A stretch of DNA of 12,658 nucleotides from SIG672 sp045535095 (GTDB lineage: Bacteria; Bacillota; Clostridia; Oscillospirales; CAG-272), in assembly GCA_045535095.1 (NCBI GenBank), contig JAZSKY010000013.1, forward strand, positions 1-12,658, in the 5' to 3' direction. The position numbers and the translations under genes are program-made. The notes under the pieces were generated by a model. The model searched no databases and was not told where the DNA came from. It saw nothing but the letters and a program-made list of their open reading frames with translations. Positions 1 through 6,710 of this stretch are shown piece after piece (position 1 is the first letter of the stretch; each line of letters opens with the position of its first letter).

Positions 1-20
1 AAACTTTTTATAAAAAGTTT
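1..20. repeat. Perfect 20-bp AT-rich palindrome downstream of trxB
   Basis: AAACTTTTTATAAAAAGTTT is identical to its own reverse complement. It lies at the window edge, 30 bases beyond the trxB stop codon, and may be the inner part of a larger intergenic element that continues outside the window. As RNA it would form a weak A-U hairpin. I cannot say whether it ends transcription or is part of a dispersed repeat. Confidence 0.6.
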
Positions 21-31
21 CTTGGTGGGGT

Positions 32-50
32 CTCGGGGCAAAGCCCCGAG
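32..50 (-). terminator. GC-rich hairpin directly after trxB
   Basis: CTCGGGGC and GCCCCGAG form perfect 8-bp arms around a 3-base loop, starting at the base next to the trxB stop codon. No U-run follows on the minus strand (the next bases read ACCCCACCAAG), so it is not a textbook intrinsic terminator. It could protect the 3' end of the mRNA, or act together with the AT palindrome at 1-20. Hairpins of this general look are often part of multi-copy intergenic elements in Clostridia. Confidence 0.45.
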
Positions 51-962
51 TTAAAGACTGTCAATATACTTGCAGGCTGCAACAGCGGCAACTGCGCCGT
101 CTCCGCTTGCGGTGACTATCTGACGGATCGCCTTCGTGCGGCAGTCGCCTGCAACGAAGATTCCGGGAGTGCCCGTCTCGCACGATTCGCCTGCTACGAT
201 GTATCCGTAGTCGTTAAGCTCGGCTACGTTTTCAAAGGGCTTGTTCTCGGGCTCCTGACCGATAGCAACGAATACTCCGTCAACGTAGAGACGGGAGATA
301 GCATCGGTGGAGGTCTTTTTTATCTCGAGACCTTCAAGCTGTCTGTCTCCGATAAACGCGGTAACCACCGAGCCGAAAATGAACTTTACGTTGTCGCGGA
401 GGTAGAGCTTTTCAATAAGAGTCTCCTCGCCGGTGAGGTGGGGAAGATTCTGAATGAGAGTAACGCTCTCGCAGATGTCGGAAAGCATCACTGCCTCCTG
501 AAGCGCGGTGTTTCCGCCGCCGATGATGGCAACGTTCTTGCCCGCATAGAAGGGACCGTCGCAAACGGCACAGTAGGATATGCCCTTGCCGACGAGATCG
601 GCTTCTCTGTCAACGCCGAGGTGGCGGTGACGCGATCCTGCCGCGATAATGACCGAGAGAGCCTCGTAGAGCTTGCCGGACTCGGTTTCTACGATCTTGT
701 GAGACTCTGCCTCGCTTATCGAAATAGCGCGATCCAGCTCGATTTCTGCGCCCTGAGCGATAGCCTGATCTATAAGACGCTCGGCAAACTGATTGCCGCT
801 CATCTCTAAAAATCCGGGATAGTTTTCAACCTTGGGGGAATGAGTGATCTGACCTCCGAAGGTCTCCTTTTCGAGAAGCAGGACGCTTTTTCCTGCTCTT
901 GCGGCGTAGATCGCCGCGGTAAGACCCGCGGGACCTGCGCCGATTATAAGTATGTCGTACAT
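51..962 (-). CDS. trxB: Thioredoxin-reductase-like flavoprotein, atypical NAD(P) site
   Basis: This 303-residue cytoplasmic FAD-dependent disulfide reductase should reduce a thioredoxin or glutaredoxin-like partner. The FAD-binding GAGPAG lies at residues 8-13, the redox-active CAVC at 131-134, a second Rossmann glycine motif GGGNTA at 148-153, and the C-terminal FAD motif AGDCR at 271-275. Length fits the low-molecular-weight thioredoxin reductases. After the second Rossmann motif, where classical enzymes carry HRRxxxR to hold the NADPH 2'-phosphate, this protein reads QNLPHLTGEE (171-180), with no such arginines. NADH, ferredoxin or another donor is therefore possible. I chose the start at 962 because a GAGG site sits about 9 bases upstream and the FAD fold begins at once; a longer reading to 1043 would run into nrdD. 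It begins 16 bases after the nrdD stop, so it is almost certainly co-transcribed with nrdD, and its natural partner may be the redoxin domain fused to NrdD. Confidence 0.93.
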   Translation of the reverse strand: MYDILIIGAGPAGLTAAIYAARAGKSVLLLEKETFGGQITHSPKVENYPGFLEMSGNQFAERLIDQAIAQGAEIELDRAISISEAESHKIVETESGKLYEALSVIIAAGSRHRHLGVDREADLVGKGISYCAVCDGPFYAGKNVAIIGGGNTALQEAVMLSDICESVTLIQNLPHLTGEETLIEKLYLRDNVKFIFGSVVTAFIGDRQLEGLEIKKTSTDAISRLYVDGVFVAIGQEPENKPFENVAELNDYGYIVAGESCETGTPGIFVAGDCRTKAIRQIVTASGDGAVAAVAACKYIDSL

Positions 963-978
963 AGTGTGATCCTCAGTT

Positions 979-3369
979 TTAGGAATTTGCTTCAGCAAAC
1001 TTTCTGATGTTGGAAACGTTGGTGATAACCTCGGTCTCTCCACCCTTGGAAACGATCATCGTGGGAGCCTGGTGAACGTCAAATTCAGCAGCCGCCTCGG
1101 GGTTGTCGTCAGCGTAGATCACGTCGTACTTTATGCCTGCCTTGTCAAGGAATACCTTTGCCATCTTGCAGTTGGGGCAGGTGTGGGTAGCGAAGAGGAT
1201 TATTGCCTCAGCGGTGTCCTGAGCGAAATCGTTTGCAGGAGCGATCGCCTCTGCAGCCTTTACAGCCTCGTCGGACTTAGTGATCTCCTTCTCGCCGTAC
1301 TTTGCGATGTTATATACCTTTCTGTCCTTGTACTCCTGGCTCTTACCGTCGTTCCAGTTGAGAACGGGGCGGTAGTAACCCGTGATACGGCTGTAAACCT
1401 CAGCCTTTTCACCGCACTCGGGGCACTCCCACTGCTCGCCTGCGAGGTAACCGTGGTTGCGGCATACCGAGTACGTGGGCGAGAGGGTGTAGTAGGGAAG
1501 AGCGTAGTTTTCTGCGATCTTGCGCACGAGATTTGCCGCGCTTCTCCAGTCGGGAAGCTTTTCTCCGAGGAATGCATGGAATACAGTGCCCGAGGTGTAG
1601 AGAGTCTGGAGACCGTCCTGAACGTCAAGTGCTGCGAAGATGTCCTCGGTGTAGCTTACGGGAAGGTGCGAGGAGTTGGTGTAGTAGGGAGTAGCGTCGC
1701 CCTCGGTCGCGGTAATGATGTCGGGATAACGCTTTCTGTCGTGCTTTGCGAAGCGGAAGGAGGTGGACTCTGCGGGGGTAGCCTCAAGGTTGTAGAGGTC
1801 GCCGTAAGCCTCCTGATAGTCGGAGAGACGGTTTCTCATGTGGTTGAGAACGTCCTTCGAGAACTGCTGAACTGCCTCGGAGGTCATATCAGCTCTGAGC
1901 CACTTTGCGTTGAGACCCGCCTCGTTCATACCAACGAGACCGATAGTCGAGAAGTGGTTGTTGAAGGTTCCAAGATATCTCTTGGTGTAAGGATAGAGAC
2001 CGTTGTCGAGAAGCTTGGTGATAACGGTTCTCTTGGTCTTGAGCGAACGTGCGGAGATGTCCATGAGTCTGTCAAGACGCTTGTAGAAATCAGCCTCGTC
2101 CTCTGCAAGATATGCGATTCTCGGCATATTGATAGTAACAACGCCGACAGAACCTGTCGATTCGCCCGAGCCGAAGAATCCGCCCGACTTCTTGCGAAGC
2201 TCACGGAGGTCAAGACGCAGACGGCAGCACATCGAACGAACGTCCGAGGGCTCCATATCGCTGTTGATGTAGTTCGAGAAATAGGGGGTACCGTACTTTG
2301 CGGTCATCTCAAAGAGAAGCTTGTTGTTCTCGGTCTCCGACCAGTCAAAGTCTCTGGTTATCGAGTAGGTGGGGATAGGATACTGGAAGCCGCGTCCGTT
2401 GGCGTCGCCCTCGATCATGATCTCGATGAACGCCTTGTTGACCATATCCATCTCGGCTTTACAGTCCTTGTACTTGAAGTCCATTTCCTTGCCGCCAACG
2501 AGACAGTTGAGCTCTGCAAGGTCGTTCGGAACGGTCCAGTCGAGAGTGATGTTGGTGAAGGGAGACTGAGTTCCCCAACGGCTGGGAGTATTTACACCGT
2601 AAACGAAGGACTGAATGCACTGCTTTACTTCCTTGTAGGAGAGGTTATCTACCTTAACGAAGGGAGCGAGGTAAGTATCAAACGAGGAGAATGCCTGAGC
2701 GCCTGCCCACTCGTTCTGCATGATACCGAGGAAGTTTACCATCTGGTTGCAGAGGGTGGAGAGGTGAGCCGCAGGAGCGGAGGTGATCTTTCCGACTACG
2801 CCGCCGAGACCGTCAGTGATGAGCTGCTTGTGCGACCAGCCCGCGCAGTATCCGGTGAGCATCGAAAGGTCGTGAATGTGGATATCGCCGTTTCTGTGAG
2901 CGTTTGCGATCTCGTCGTCGTAAACCTCGGAGAGCCAGTAATTAGCGGTAATAGCGCCCGAGTTGGAAAGGATAAGTCCGCCAACCGAATAGGTAACGGT
3001 AGAGTTCTCCTTAACTCTCCAGTCGAGAGCCTTGAGGTACTGGTTTACAGTTGCCTTGTAGTCAAGCGCGGTGTTCTGAATTTCGCGGAGCTTTGCTCTC
3101 TGGCGGCGGTAAAGAATGTATGCCTTTGCAACGTCCGAGTATCCTGCCTGAACGAGAACAGACTCAACGCTGTCCTGGATGTCCTCGACCGCTACGATAT
3201 TATTCTTGATCTTGCCCTCGAAATCGGCGGTTACCTTGAGTGCAAGGAAGTCGATTATCTGGGGATGGTACTGCTTTTCCTGAGCTTCAAACGCCATCTT
3301 GATAGCATTAGAAATCTTGTCAAGAGAAAAGTCAATGATTTTTCCGTCTCTTTTTTGAACCTGATACAT
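979..3369 (-). CDS. nrdD: Anaerobic (class III) ribonucleoside-triphosphate reductase with fused C-terminal redoxin domain
   Basis: This 796-residue glycyl-radical enzyme makes deoxyribonucleotides from ribonucleoside triphosphates without oxygen. Domains in order are an N-terminal ATP-cone (about 1-92) for allosteric control, then the ten-stranded barrel with GYCAGW (C175) and MCCRLRLD (C381/C382). C382 is the likely thiyl-radical cysteine and C175 its likely partner. A zinc site follows (C636, probably H639, C649, C652), then the glycyl-radical loop RITGYYRPV with G664 as the expected radical glycine. After a linker of about 30 residues comes a glutaredoxin/thioredoxin-like domain (about 721-796) with active-site CPNC at 731-734 and a cis-proline-type APT at 768-770. 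Ordinary NrdD ends soon after the glycine loop, so this is a fusion. Reduction by the fused redoxin instead of formate is an inference; class III enzymes using thioredoxin or redoxins are known from Neisseria bacilliformis and Methanosarcina barkeri. Start: AGGAG 7-8 bases upstream. Operon: 35 bases after nrdG and 16 before trxB. Confidence 0.97.
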   Translation of the reverse strand: MYQVQKRDGKIIDFSLDKISNAIKMAFEAQEKQYHPQIIDFLALKVTADFEGKIKNNIVAVEDIQDSVESVLVQAGYSDVAKAYILYRRQRAKLREIQNTALDYKATVNQYLKALDWRVKENSTVTYSVGGLILSNSGAITANYWLSEVYDDEIANAHRNGDIHIHDLSMLTGYCAGWSHKQLITDGLGGVVGKITSAPAAHLSTLCNQMVNFLGIMQNEWAGAQAFSSFDTYLAPFVKVDNLSYKEVKQCIQSFVYGVNTPSRWGTQSPFTNITLDWTVPNDLAELNCLVGGKEMDFKYKDCKAEMDMVNKAFIEIMIEGDANGRGFQYPIPTYSITRDFDWSETENNKLLFEMTAKYGTPYFSNYINSDMEPSDVRSMCCRLRLDLRELRKKSGGFFGSGESTGSVGVVTINMPRIAYLAEDEADFYKRLDRLMDISARSLKTKRTVITKLLDNGLYPYTKRYLGTFNNHFSTIGLVGMNEAGLNAKWLRADMTSEAVQQFSKDVLNHMRNRLSDYQEAYGDLYNLEATPAESTSFRFAKHDRKRYPDIITATEGDATPYYTNSSHLPVSYTEDIFAALDVQDGLQTLYTSGTVFHAFLGEKLPDWRSAANLVRKIAENYALPYYTLSPTYSVCRNHGYLAGEQWECPECGEKAEVYSRITGYYRPVLNWNDGKSQEYKDRKVYNIAKYGEKEITKSDEAVKAAEAIAPANDFAQDTAEAIILFATHTCPNCKMAKVFLDKAGIKYDVIYADDNPEAAAEFDVHQAPTMIVSKGGETEVITNVSNIRKFAEANS

Positions 3370-3404
3370 TTTTTGTCTCCTTTTTCTTTGATTTTTCTTT
3401 TGCG

Positions 3405-4094
3405 TTATATTCCGCGTATCTCTGCGGAATTAACGAATGGCAGAACTGCCTTTAACATCTCACGCATTTCGTTTTCCGGAACGCCGAGAGTGTTTTTGTC
3501 GATAAGGTCGCCCGAATCGACGAATGATTGAAGATAGTAGCGCTTTGCACCCTTAATAAAGCGTCCGATGGACTCGAAATCGCTCACCTCGTGGTAGCCC
3601 TTCACGACAGTTGTGCGAAGCTCGTAGTCAACGCCTCCCGAGAGAAGAATGGAAACGCTTTCGCTTATCTTGTCGAAAAGATCGACGTTTCCGCAGGTCA
3701 AGGCGTACTTTTCGGGTGAGTTTTTGATGTCAAGTGCCACGTAGTCAACGAGCGAGCTTTCGATGAGTGAAGAAAGAAGCTTCGGGCTCGTGCCGTTGGT
3801 GTCCAGCTTGACTGCATATCCGAGTTTTTTGAGCTTTTCAAGGAATTCCGGAAGGTCTTTTTGAAGGGTAGGCTCGCCTCCGCTTACGCAAATTCCATCG
3901 AGAATACCGGCTCTTTTTTGAAGAAAAGAGAATAACTCGTCATCGGTTACGTACCCAGCATCTTGTGGATGGGTGACGAGCGAAGCGTTGTGACAAAAGG
4001 GGCATCTGAGATTGCATCCGACGGTAAATACCGTACACGCAACCTTGCCCGGAAAGTCGAGTAGGGTAAGCTTTTGTAAGCCTCCGATATTCAT
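3405..4094 (-). CDS. nrdG: Anaerobic ribonucleotide reductase activating enzyme (radical SAM)
   Basis: This 229-residue radical-SAM protein should generate the glycyl radical on NrdD (expected at G664), using a [4Fe-4S] cluster and S-adenosylmethionine. The cluster motif CxxxCxxC is C27, C31 and C34 (CNLRCPFC), followed by HN as is usual for glycyl-radical activases. The SAM-contact SGGEPT is at 71-76. The opening GGLQKLTLLDFPGK is typical of the NrdG2-type subfamily found in Clostridia and is longer than the short E. coli-type NrdG. The start at 4094 is preferred over an in-frame ATG seven codons upstream because AGGAGGTGA lies just before it (4099-4107), inside that upstream reading. It is the first gene of the nrdG-nrdD-trxB unit, 36 bases from the predicted transcription start and below two NrdR-box-like sites. 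Finding it directly upstream of nrdD supports both assignments. Confidence 0.95.
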   Translation of the reverse strand: MNIGGLQKLTLLDFPGKVACTVFTVGCNLRCPFCHNASLVTHPQDAGYVTDDELFSFLQKRAGILDGICVSGGEPTLQKDLPEFLEKLKKLGYAVKLDTNGTSPKLLSSLIESSLVDYVALDIKNSPEKYALTCGNVDLFDKISESVSILLSGGVDYELRTTVVKGYHEVSDFESIGRFIKGAKRYYLQSFVDSGDLIDKNTLGVPENEMREMLKAVLPFVNSAEIRGI

Positions 4095-4109
4095 TCGCTC
4101 ACCTCCTAT

Positions 4110-4125
4110 AAACAAGATATTGGGT
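4110..4125 (-). promoter_or_regulatory. NrdR box 2, over the start of transcription
   Basis: On the minus strand it reads ACCCAATATCTTGTTT, matching about 13 of 16 positions of the same pattern. It begins exactly 32 bp (close to three helical turns) from box 1, leaving a 16-bp gap, which is the usual spacing of paired NrdR boxes. It lies at about +5 to +20 of the predicted transcript. The match is weaker than box 1, so its support comes mainly from the spacing. Confidence 0.72.
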
Positions 4126-4136
4126 TGTGCTCTTCA

Positions 4137-4165
4137 AGTATAAACTATATATAGTGATTTGTCAA
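4137..4165 (-). promoter_or_regulatory. Sigma-A promoter of nrdG-nrdD-trxB
   Basis: On the minus strand a perfect -35 TTGACA (4160-4165) is followed by a 17-base spacer (4143-4159) and -10 TATACT (4137-4142). Initiation would fall near 4130, giving a leader of about 36 bases before the nrdG start. The spacer is almost filled by a NrdR-box-like palindrome and a second one lies over the start site, the arrangement expected of a repressed promoter. Confidence 0.85.
4142..4157 (-). promoter_or_regulatory. NrdR box 1, inside the promoter spacer
   Basis: On the minus strand it reads TCACTATATATAGTTT, matching 14 of 16 positions of the NrdR-box pattern acaCwAtATaTwGtgt as I recall it. Its core ACTATATATAGT (4144-4155) is a perfect palindrome. 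It sits between the -35 and -10 elements, where a bound repressor would block RNA polymerase. NrdR is the widespread nucleotide-sensing repressor of ribonucleotide reductase genes. No nrdR gene is in this window. Confidence 0.82.
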
Positions 4166-4199
4166 GGGTAAAAACGATTTATTTGAAAAAATGGTAATA

Positions 4200-4229
4200 T
4201 GCACAAATTTCACTGCCTGAATTTGTGCA
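4200..4229. repeat. 10-bp inverted repeat upstream of the nrdG promoter
   Basis: TGCACAAATT (4200-4209) and AATTTGTGCA (4220-4229) are perfect inverted arms separated by 10 bases. The centre is about 85 bp upstream of the predicted nrdG start. No T-run follows directly on either strand, so a terminator is unlikely. It could be a binding site for a dimeric regulator or a leftover of an intergenic element. I do not recognise it as a known operator. Confidence 0.55.
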
Positions 4230-4305
4230 ATACGATTATTTCGTGACAAATTAAAGGAATTTTATGGAAAAATTATTAAAATTCGGTTGCATAAGCAACA
4301 AAAGA

Positions 4306-4329
4306 GCCGACACAATATCTTGTGTCGGC
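4306..4329 (-). terminator. Terminator of the M18 peptidase-to-hydrolase gene cluster
   Basis: GCCGACACAA and TTGTGTCGGC form perfect 10-bp arms around a 4-base loop, 21 bases after the stop of the alpha/beta hydrolase gene. On the minus strand it is followed by TCTTTTGTTG, a fair U-rich tail. On the plus strand TTCGTTTTTC follows, so it could work in both directions. It separates this cluster from the nrd promoter downstream. Confidence 0.85.
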
Positions 4330-4350
4330 TTCGTTTTTCACTTTTGCGCT

Positions 4351-5334
4351 TTAAAGGGCAGATTTGAATTTTTCAAGCTGCTTCTCGACAAATGCGCGAA
4401 GCGTGCTCTCGCATCTCTCTCTTTCGGTGAGATAGCTCTCGCCGTGACCTGCGTTTTCAACGTAGATGACCTCTTTTTCACCCGCGCACGCCTCGAATGC
4501 GCGCTCGGTCATAGAGCAGGGGACGAAGTCGTCAGCTCTTCCGTGAATGAATAAAACGGGAACCTTGACCTTTTTCAGAGTTTCGCAGGTCGATACCTCG
4601 TCAAACGAATACTTTGCAAGCAGTCTTGCCCATATATTCATAGCAGGCAGAATTATCTGCGGCGGAATGTGATAGGTCGTTCTTATAACGTGCGAAATTA
4701 TCTCTTTGGGAGACGTGAAACCGCAGTCAGCAATTATCGCGATAAGATTTTCGGGCATATCAAGCTCGCCTGCCATAAGGACTGTCGAAGCGCCCATAGA
4801 AACGCCGGTTATAATAATAGGAAGCTTTTCGGAGTATCTCTTTCTCACCTCGCTTGTCCATCTCTGACAGTCGTATCTCTCAAGAGCGCCAAATCCTATG
4901 TAAGAGCCACCGCTTCTTGCGTGTGTGCGCTGATCGACGATGAGAAGATTAAACCCGAGCGAGTAGTAGAAGGGAGCGGCGCACGAAAAATCGTTTTCGC
5001 CCGCGCTTCTGTATCCGTGGAACATAATAAGCGTCGCGCGCGGAGAGGGATTTTCTATCAGAAAACCGCCAAGCGTCTCGCCGTCGTGCGCTTTTATGGA
5101 GATCTCCTTTTTCGGCATGGACCTTATCCAGTCAACGCCCTCGTGTATCTCGCGATTGAATTTGTACCACGCGGTATTCGGATTTTTCTCGATCACCTCA
5201 AGGGGAAGGTCGGGACGTCTGCCGATTGCCTTGTTCATTGCCCAGAGGGCAATTATCATCCATATAATAAATAAGGAAAGAAGAGTCAGAAAAAGGCTCG
5301 GGATCACTCCGAGATCAAACAGAAGGACGCTCAT
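4351..5334 (-). CDS. Membrane-anchored alpha/beta hydrolase
   Basis: This 327-residue protein has one N-terminal hydrophobic segment (about residues 4-33) and then a serine-hydrolase domain. FHGYRS (105-110) is the oxyanion-hole region, GVSMG (177-181) is the nucleophile elbow with S179, and the other likely triad members are an aspartate in HGRADDFVP (268 or 269) and H297 in AGHG. It resembles the YqkD-like alpha/beta hydrolases of Firmicutes, whose substrates are mostly unknown. The anchor segment is not a clear cleavable signal peptide. The positively charged stretch after it (KAIGRR) would favour a catalytic domain on the cytoplasmic side, but topology is not certain. Its ATG overlaps the coaD stop by four bases (ATGA at 5331-5334), with a GAGAGG site inside the end of coaD, so translation is probably coupled. 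It is the last gene before a strong terminator. A real role in coenzyme A metabolism is not shown by this arrangement. Confidence 0.88.
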   Translation of the reverse strand: MSVLLFDLGVIPSLFLTLLSLFIIWMIIALWAMNKAIGRRPDLPLEVIEKNPNTAWYKFNREIHEGVDWIRSMPKKEISIKAHDGETLGGFLIENPSPRATLIMFHGYRSAGENDFSCAAPFYYSLGFNLLIVDQRTHARSGGSYIGFGALERYDCQRWTSEVRKRYSEKLPIIITGVSMGASTVLMAGELDMPENLIAIIADCGFTSPKEIISHVIRTTYHIPPQIILPAMNIWARLLAKYSFDEVSTCETLKKVKVPVLFIHGRADDFVPCSMTERAFEACAGEKEVIYVENAGHGESYLTERERCESTLRAFVEKQLEKFKSAL

Positions 5335-5816
5335 TTCGCCCTCTCTCTCATAGCTATCTCGGCTACCTCGGGGGTGAGATATTTTGTAAGATCGAGATCG
5401 TATTTCATAAACTCTCTTGCGATGCTCGACGAAATTCTTTCGTATTCGGGACGCGAGAAGAGAAGAAGGGTCTCGGTTTCGGGATTTATATCGAGTCCCA
5501 CGTTGTGAAGATCCTTTTCGTAGTCAAAGTCGCGCGCGTTTCTCACGCCCTTGACTATAAAGTTTATTTCGTTTTCCTTTGCGTATATTGCAACGGGCTT
5601 GTCCGAGACGTCGATTTTCACCTTCGGAAGATCCTTGCACATAGCGCAGAGCATTTCTGCACGGACCTTCTCCGAAAAAGCGTAGCTTTTGCTGCTGTTT
5701 CTGAAGATGCAGACTCTTACCTCGTCAAAAAGCTCGCATGCGCGCTTTATAACGTCGAGATGACCGATAGTCGGCGGATCAAAGCTTCCCGTAATGAGTG
5801 CTTTTTTGTTGTTCAT
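5331..5816 (-). CDS. coaD: Phosphopantetheine adenylyltransferase
   Basis: This 161-residue cytoplasmic nucleotidyltransferase catalyses the fourth step of coenzyme A synthesis, from 4'-phosphopantetheine and ATP to dephospho-CoA. The N-terminal GSFDPPTIGHLD (10-21) contains the nucleotide-binding TxGH motif (16-19). The second signature ISSSIARE (128-135) matches the ISSTxxRE motif of the family, and KGVRNARDFDYE (89-100) is also typical. Length is normal. The start is supported by AAGGA about 10 bases upstream. It lies 35 bases downstream of rpe and overlaps the hydrolase start by four bases. In many Firmicutes coaD follows rsmD, so its place after rpe is a local arrangement. Confidence 0.96.
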   Translation of the reverse strand: MNNKKALITGSFDPPTIGHLDVIKRACELFDEVRVCIFRNSSKSYAFSEKVRAEMLCAMCKDLPKVKIDVSDKPVAIYAKENEINFIVKGVRNARDFDYEKDLHNVGLDINPETETLLLFSRPEYERISSSIAREFMKYDLDLTKYLTPEVAEIAMRERAK

Positions 5817-5851
5817 ATCAGAATATCCTTTCTTAAAGGTGTGACCTTTTG

Positions 5852-6493
5852 TTAGCGGAGCGCGTCAACGGCGCTCTTTCTGTCGGCGCTTCCGAACACG
5901 GACGAGCCTGCAACGAGTACGGTAGCACCTGCATTTGCGCAAAGCCTTGCGGTCTCCTCGTTTATTCCGCCGTCAACCTCGATCTCGTATGCGAGCCCCT
6001 TCTCGGCTTTGAGTCTGTCAAGCTCTGCGATTTTATCGAGAGCTATCGGCATAAATTTCTGACCGCCAAAGCCGGGCTCTACCGACATAACGAGCACGAG
6101 ATCGCAGTACTCAAGATACTTTTCTATCTCCGAAACGGGGGTTGCGGGCTTTATCGAAAGACCGGACTTTACCCCAAGCTCGCGTACGGCTGTAAGGGTG
6201 GCAAGGACGTCCTCACACGCCTCTGCGTGGACGGTGATGAGGTCTGCGCCCGCCTTTTTGAACTCGGCGATATATCTTATCGGCTCGCTTATCATAAGGT
6301 GAACGTCAAAAAACATTTTGCTCACCTTTCTTGCCGACGCTATGACCGGAATACCGAATGAAATATTCGGCACGAAAATACCGTCCATAACGTCGAGATG
6401 GAGCATCTCCGCTCCTGCCTTTTCGACAGAAAGAATGTCCTCTCCGAGCCTTGTGAAATCGGATGCGAGAATAGAGGGTGAAATTTTAACCAT
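5852..6493 (-). CDS. rpe: Ribulose-phosphate 3-epimerase
   Basis: This 213-residue TIM-barrel enzyme interconverts ribulose 5-phosphate and xylulose 5-phosphate in the pentose phosphate pathway. It opens with the family start KISPSILASDF. It then shows LHLDVMDGIFVPNISFG (31-47) with metal ligands H32 and D34, VHLMI with H65, MSVEPGFGGQKF (136-147) for phosphate binding, and EVDGGI (172-177) with catalytic D174. The start at 6493 is chosen because AGGAG lies about 8 bases upstream and the protein begins at the conserved strand; a longer reading to 6547 adds 18 residues unlike the family. Length is close to the usual 215-220. It heads the rpe-coaD-hydrolase group, following a 217-base gap after ispF. 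Confidence 0.97.
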   Translation of the reverse strand: MVKISPSILASDFTRLGEDILSVEKAGAEMLHLDVMDGIFVPNISFGIPVIASARKVSKMFFDVHLMISEPIRYIAEFKKAGADLITVHAEACEDVLATLTAVRELGVKSGLSIKPATPVSEIEKYLEYCDLVLVMSVEPGFGGQKFMPIALDKIAELDRLKAEKGLAYEIEVDGGINEETARLCANAGATVLVAGSSVFGSADRKSAVDALR

Positions 6494-6710
6494 TTTGCTT
6501 TTCTCCTGAAAATTAGTGCGTGTTAGTCGGTAACCGAAATCCGTCATGCGCCATATTATGTGTTAGAGGCAGACCGATACCGAGAAAATTTAAGAAAAGG
6601 TAAAACCGTCCGCGGCGGAGACGTTTAAAAGAAGGGAAGTTTGCTCTATAATAACGTGCCGGGATAGGTCTTGCCGATAGGTGCGTGTCTCCTTCGGGAG
6701 ACGCGCGCCG
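6494..6710. other. Intergenic region between ispF and rpe, with a strong hairpin
   Basis: No gene was found here. Next to the ispF stop is a hairpin at 6683-6706, with arms GCGTGTCTCC and GGAGACGCGC. Read on the plus strand, the loop is the very stable C(UUCG)G tetraloop and the single non-Watson-Crick pair is a G-U; on the minus strand that pair is A-C. No U-run follows on the minus strand, so it may only slow or partly stop transcription after ispF. I see no convincing minus-strand promoter for rpe, so read-through from the upstream genes is likely. A plus-strand promoter-like pair (TTTAAA 6624-6629, TATAAT 6647-6652) also occurs. Confidence 0.5.
6624..6652 (+). promoter_or_regulatory. Possible antisense promoter between rpe and ispF
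   Basis: TTTAAA (6624-6629) and a perfect TATAAT (6647-6652) are separated by 17 bases on the plus strand. A transcript would start near 6659, run through the UUCG hairpin at 6683-6706 and continue antisense to the end of ispF. The -35 matches only 4 of 6 positions and no U-run follows the hairpin, so this may be chance. Confidence 0.3.

Noticed and set aside
963..1043. A 27-residue N-terminal extension of the thioredoxin reductase
   Set aside because: It overlaps the end of nrdD, and a good ribosome binding site lies just before the ATG at 962, where the FAD fold starts.
1072..3531. An 819-codon open frame on the plus strand opposite nrdD
   Set aside because: It lies fully antisense to a clear nrdD and the end of nrdG, has no family motifs, and is explained by the codon use of the real genes on the other strand.
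4095..4115. The upstream ATG of nrdG
   Set aside because: The ribosome binding site AGGAGGTGA lies between this ATG and the one at 4094, so only the later start is properly served.
4264..4554. A plus-strand 96-codon frame starting before the terminator hairpin
   Set aside because: It reads through the terminator hairpin and then antisense to the hydrolase gene, with no recognisable motif.
6494..6547. An 18-residue N-terminal extension of Rpe
   Set aside because: AGGAG sits directly before the ATG at 6493 and the family begins at that point.
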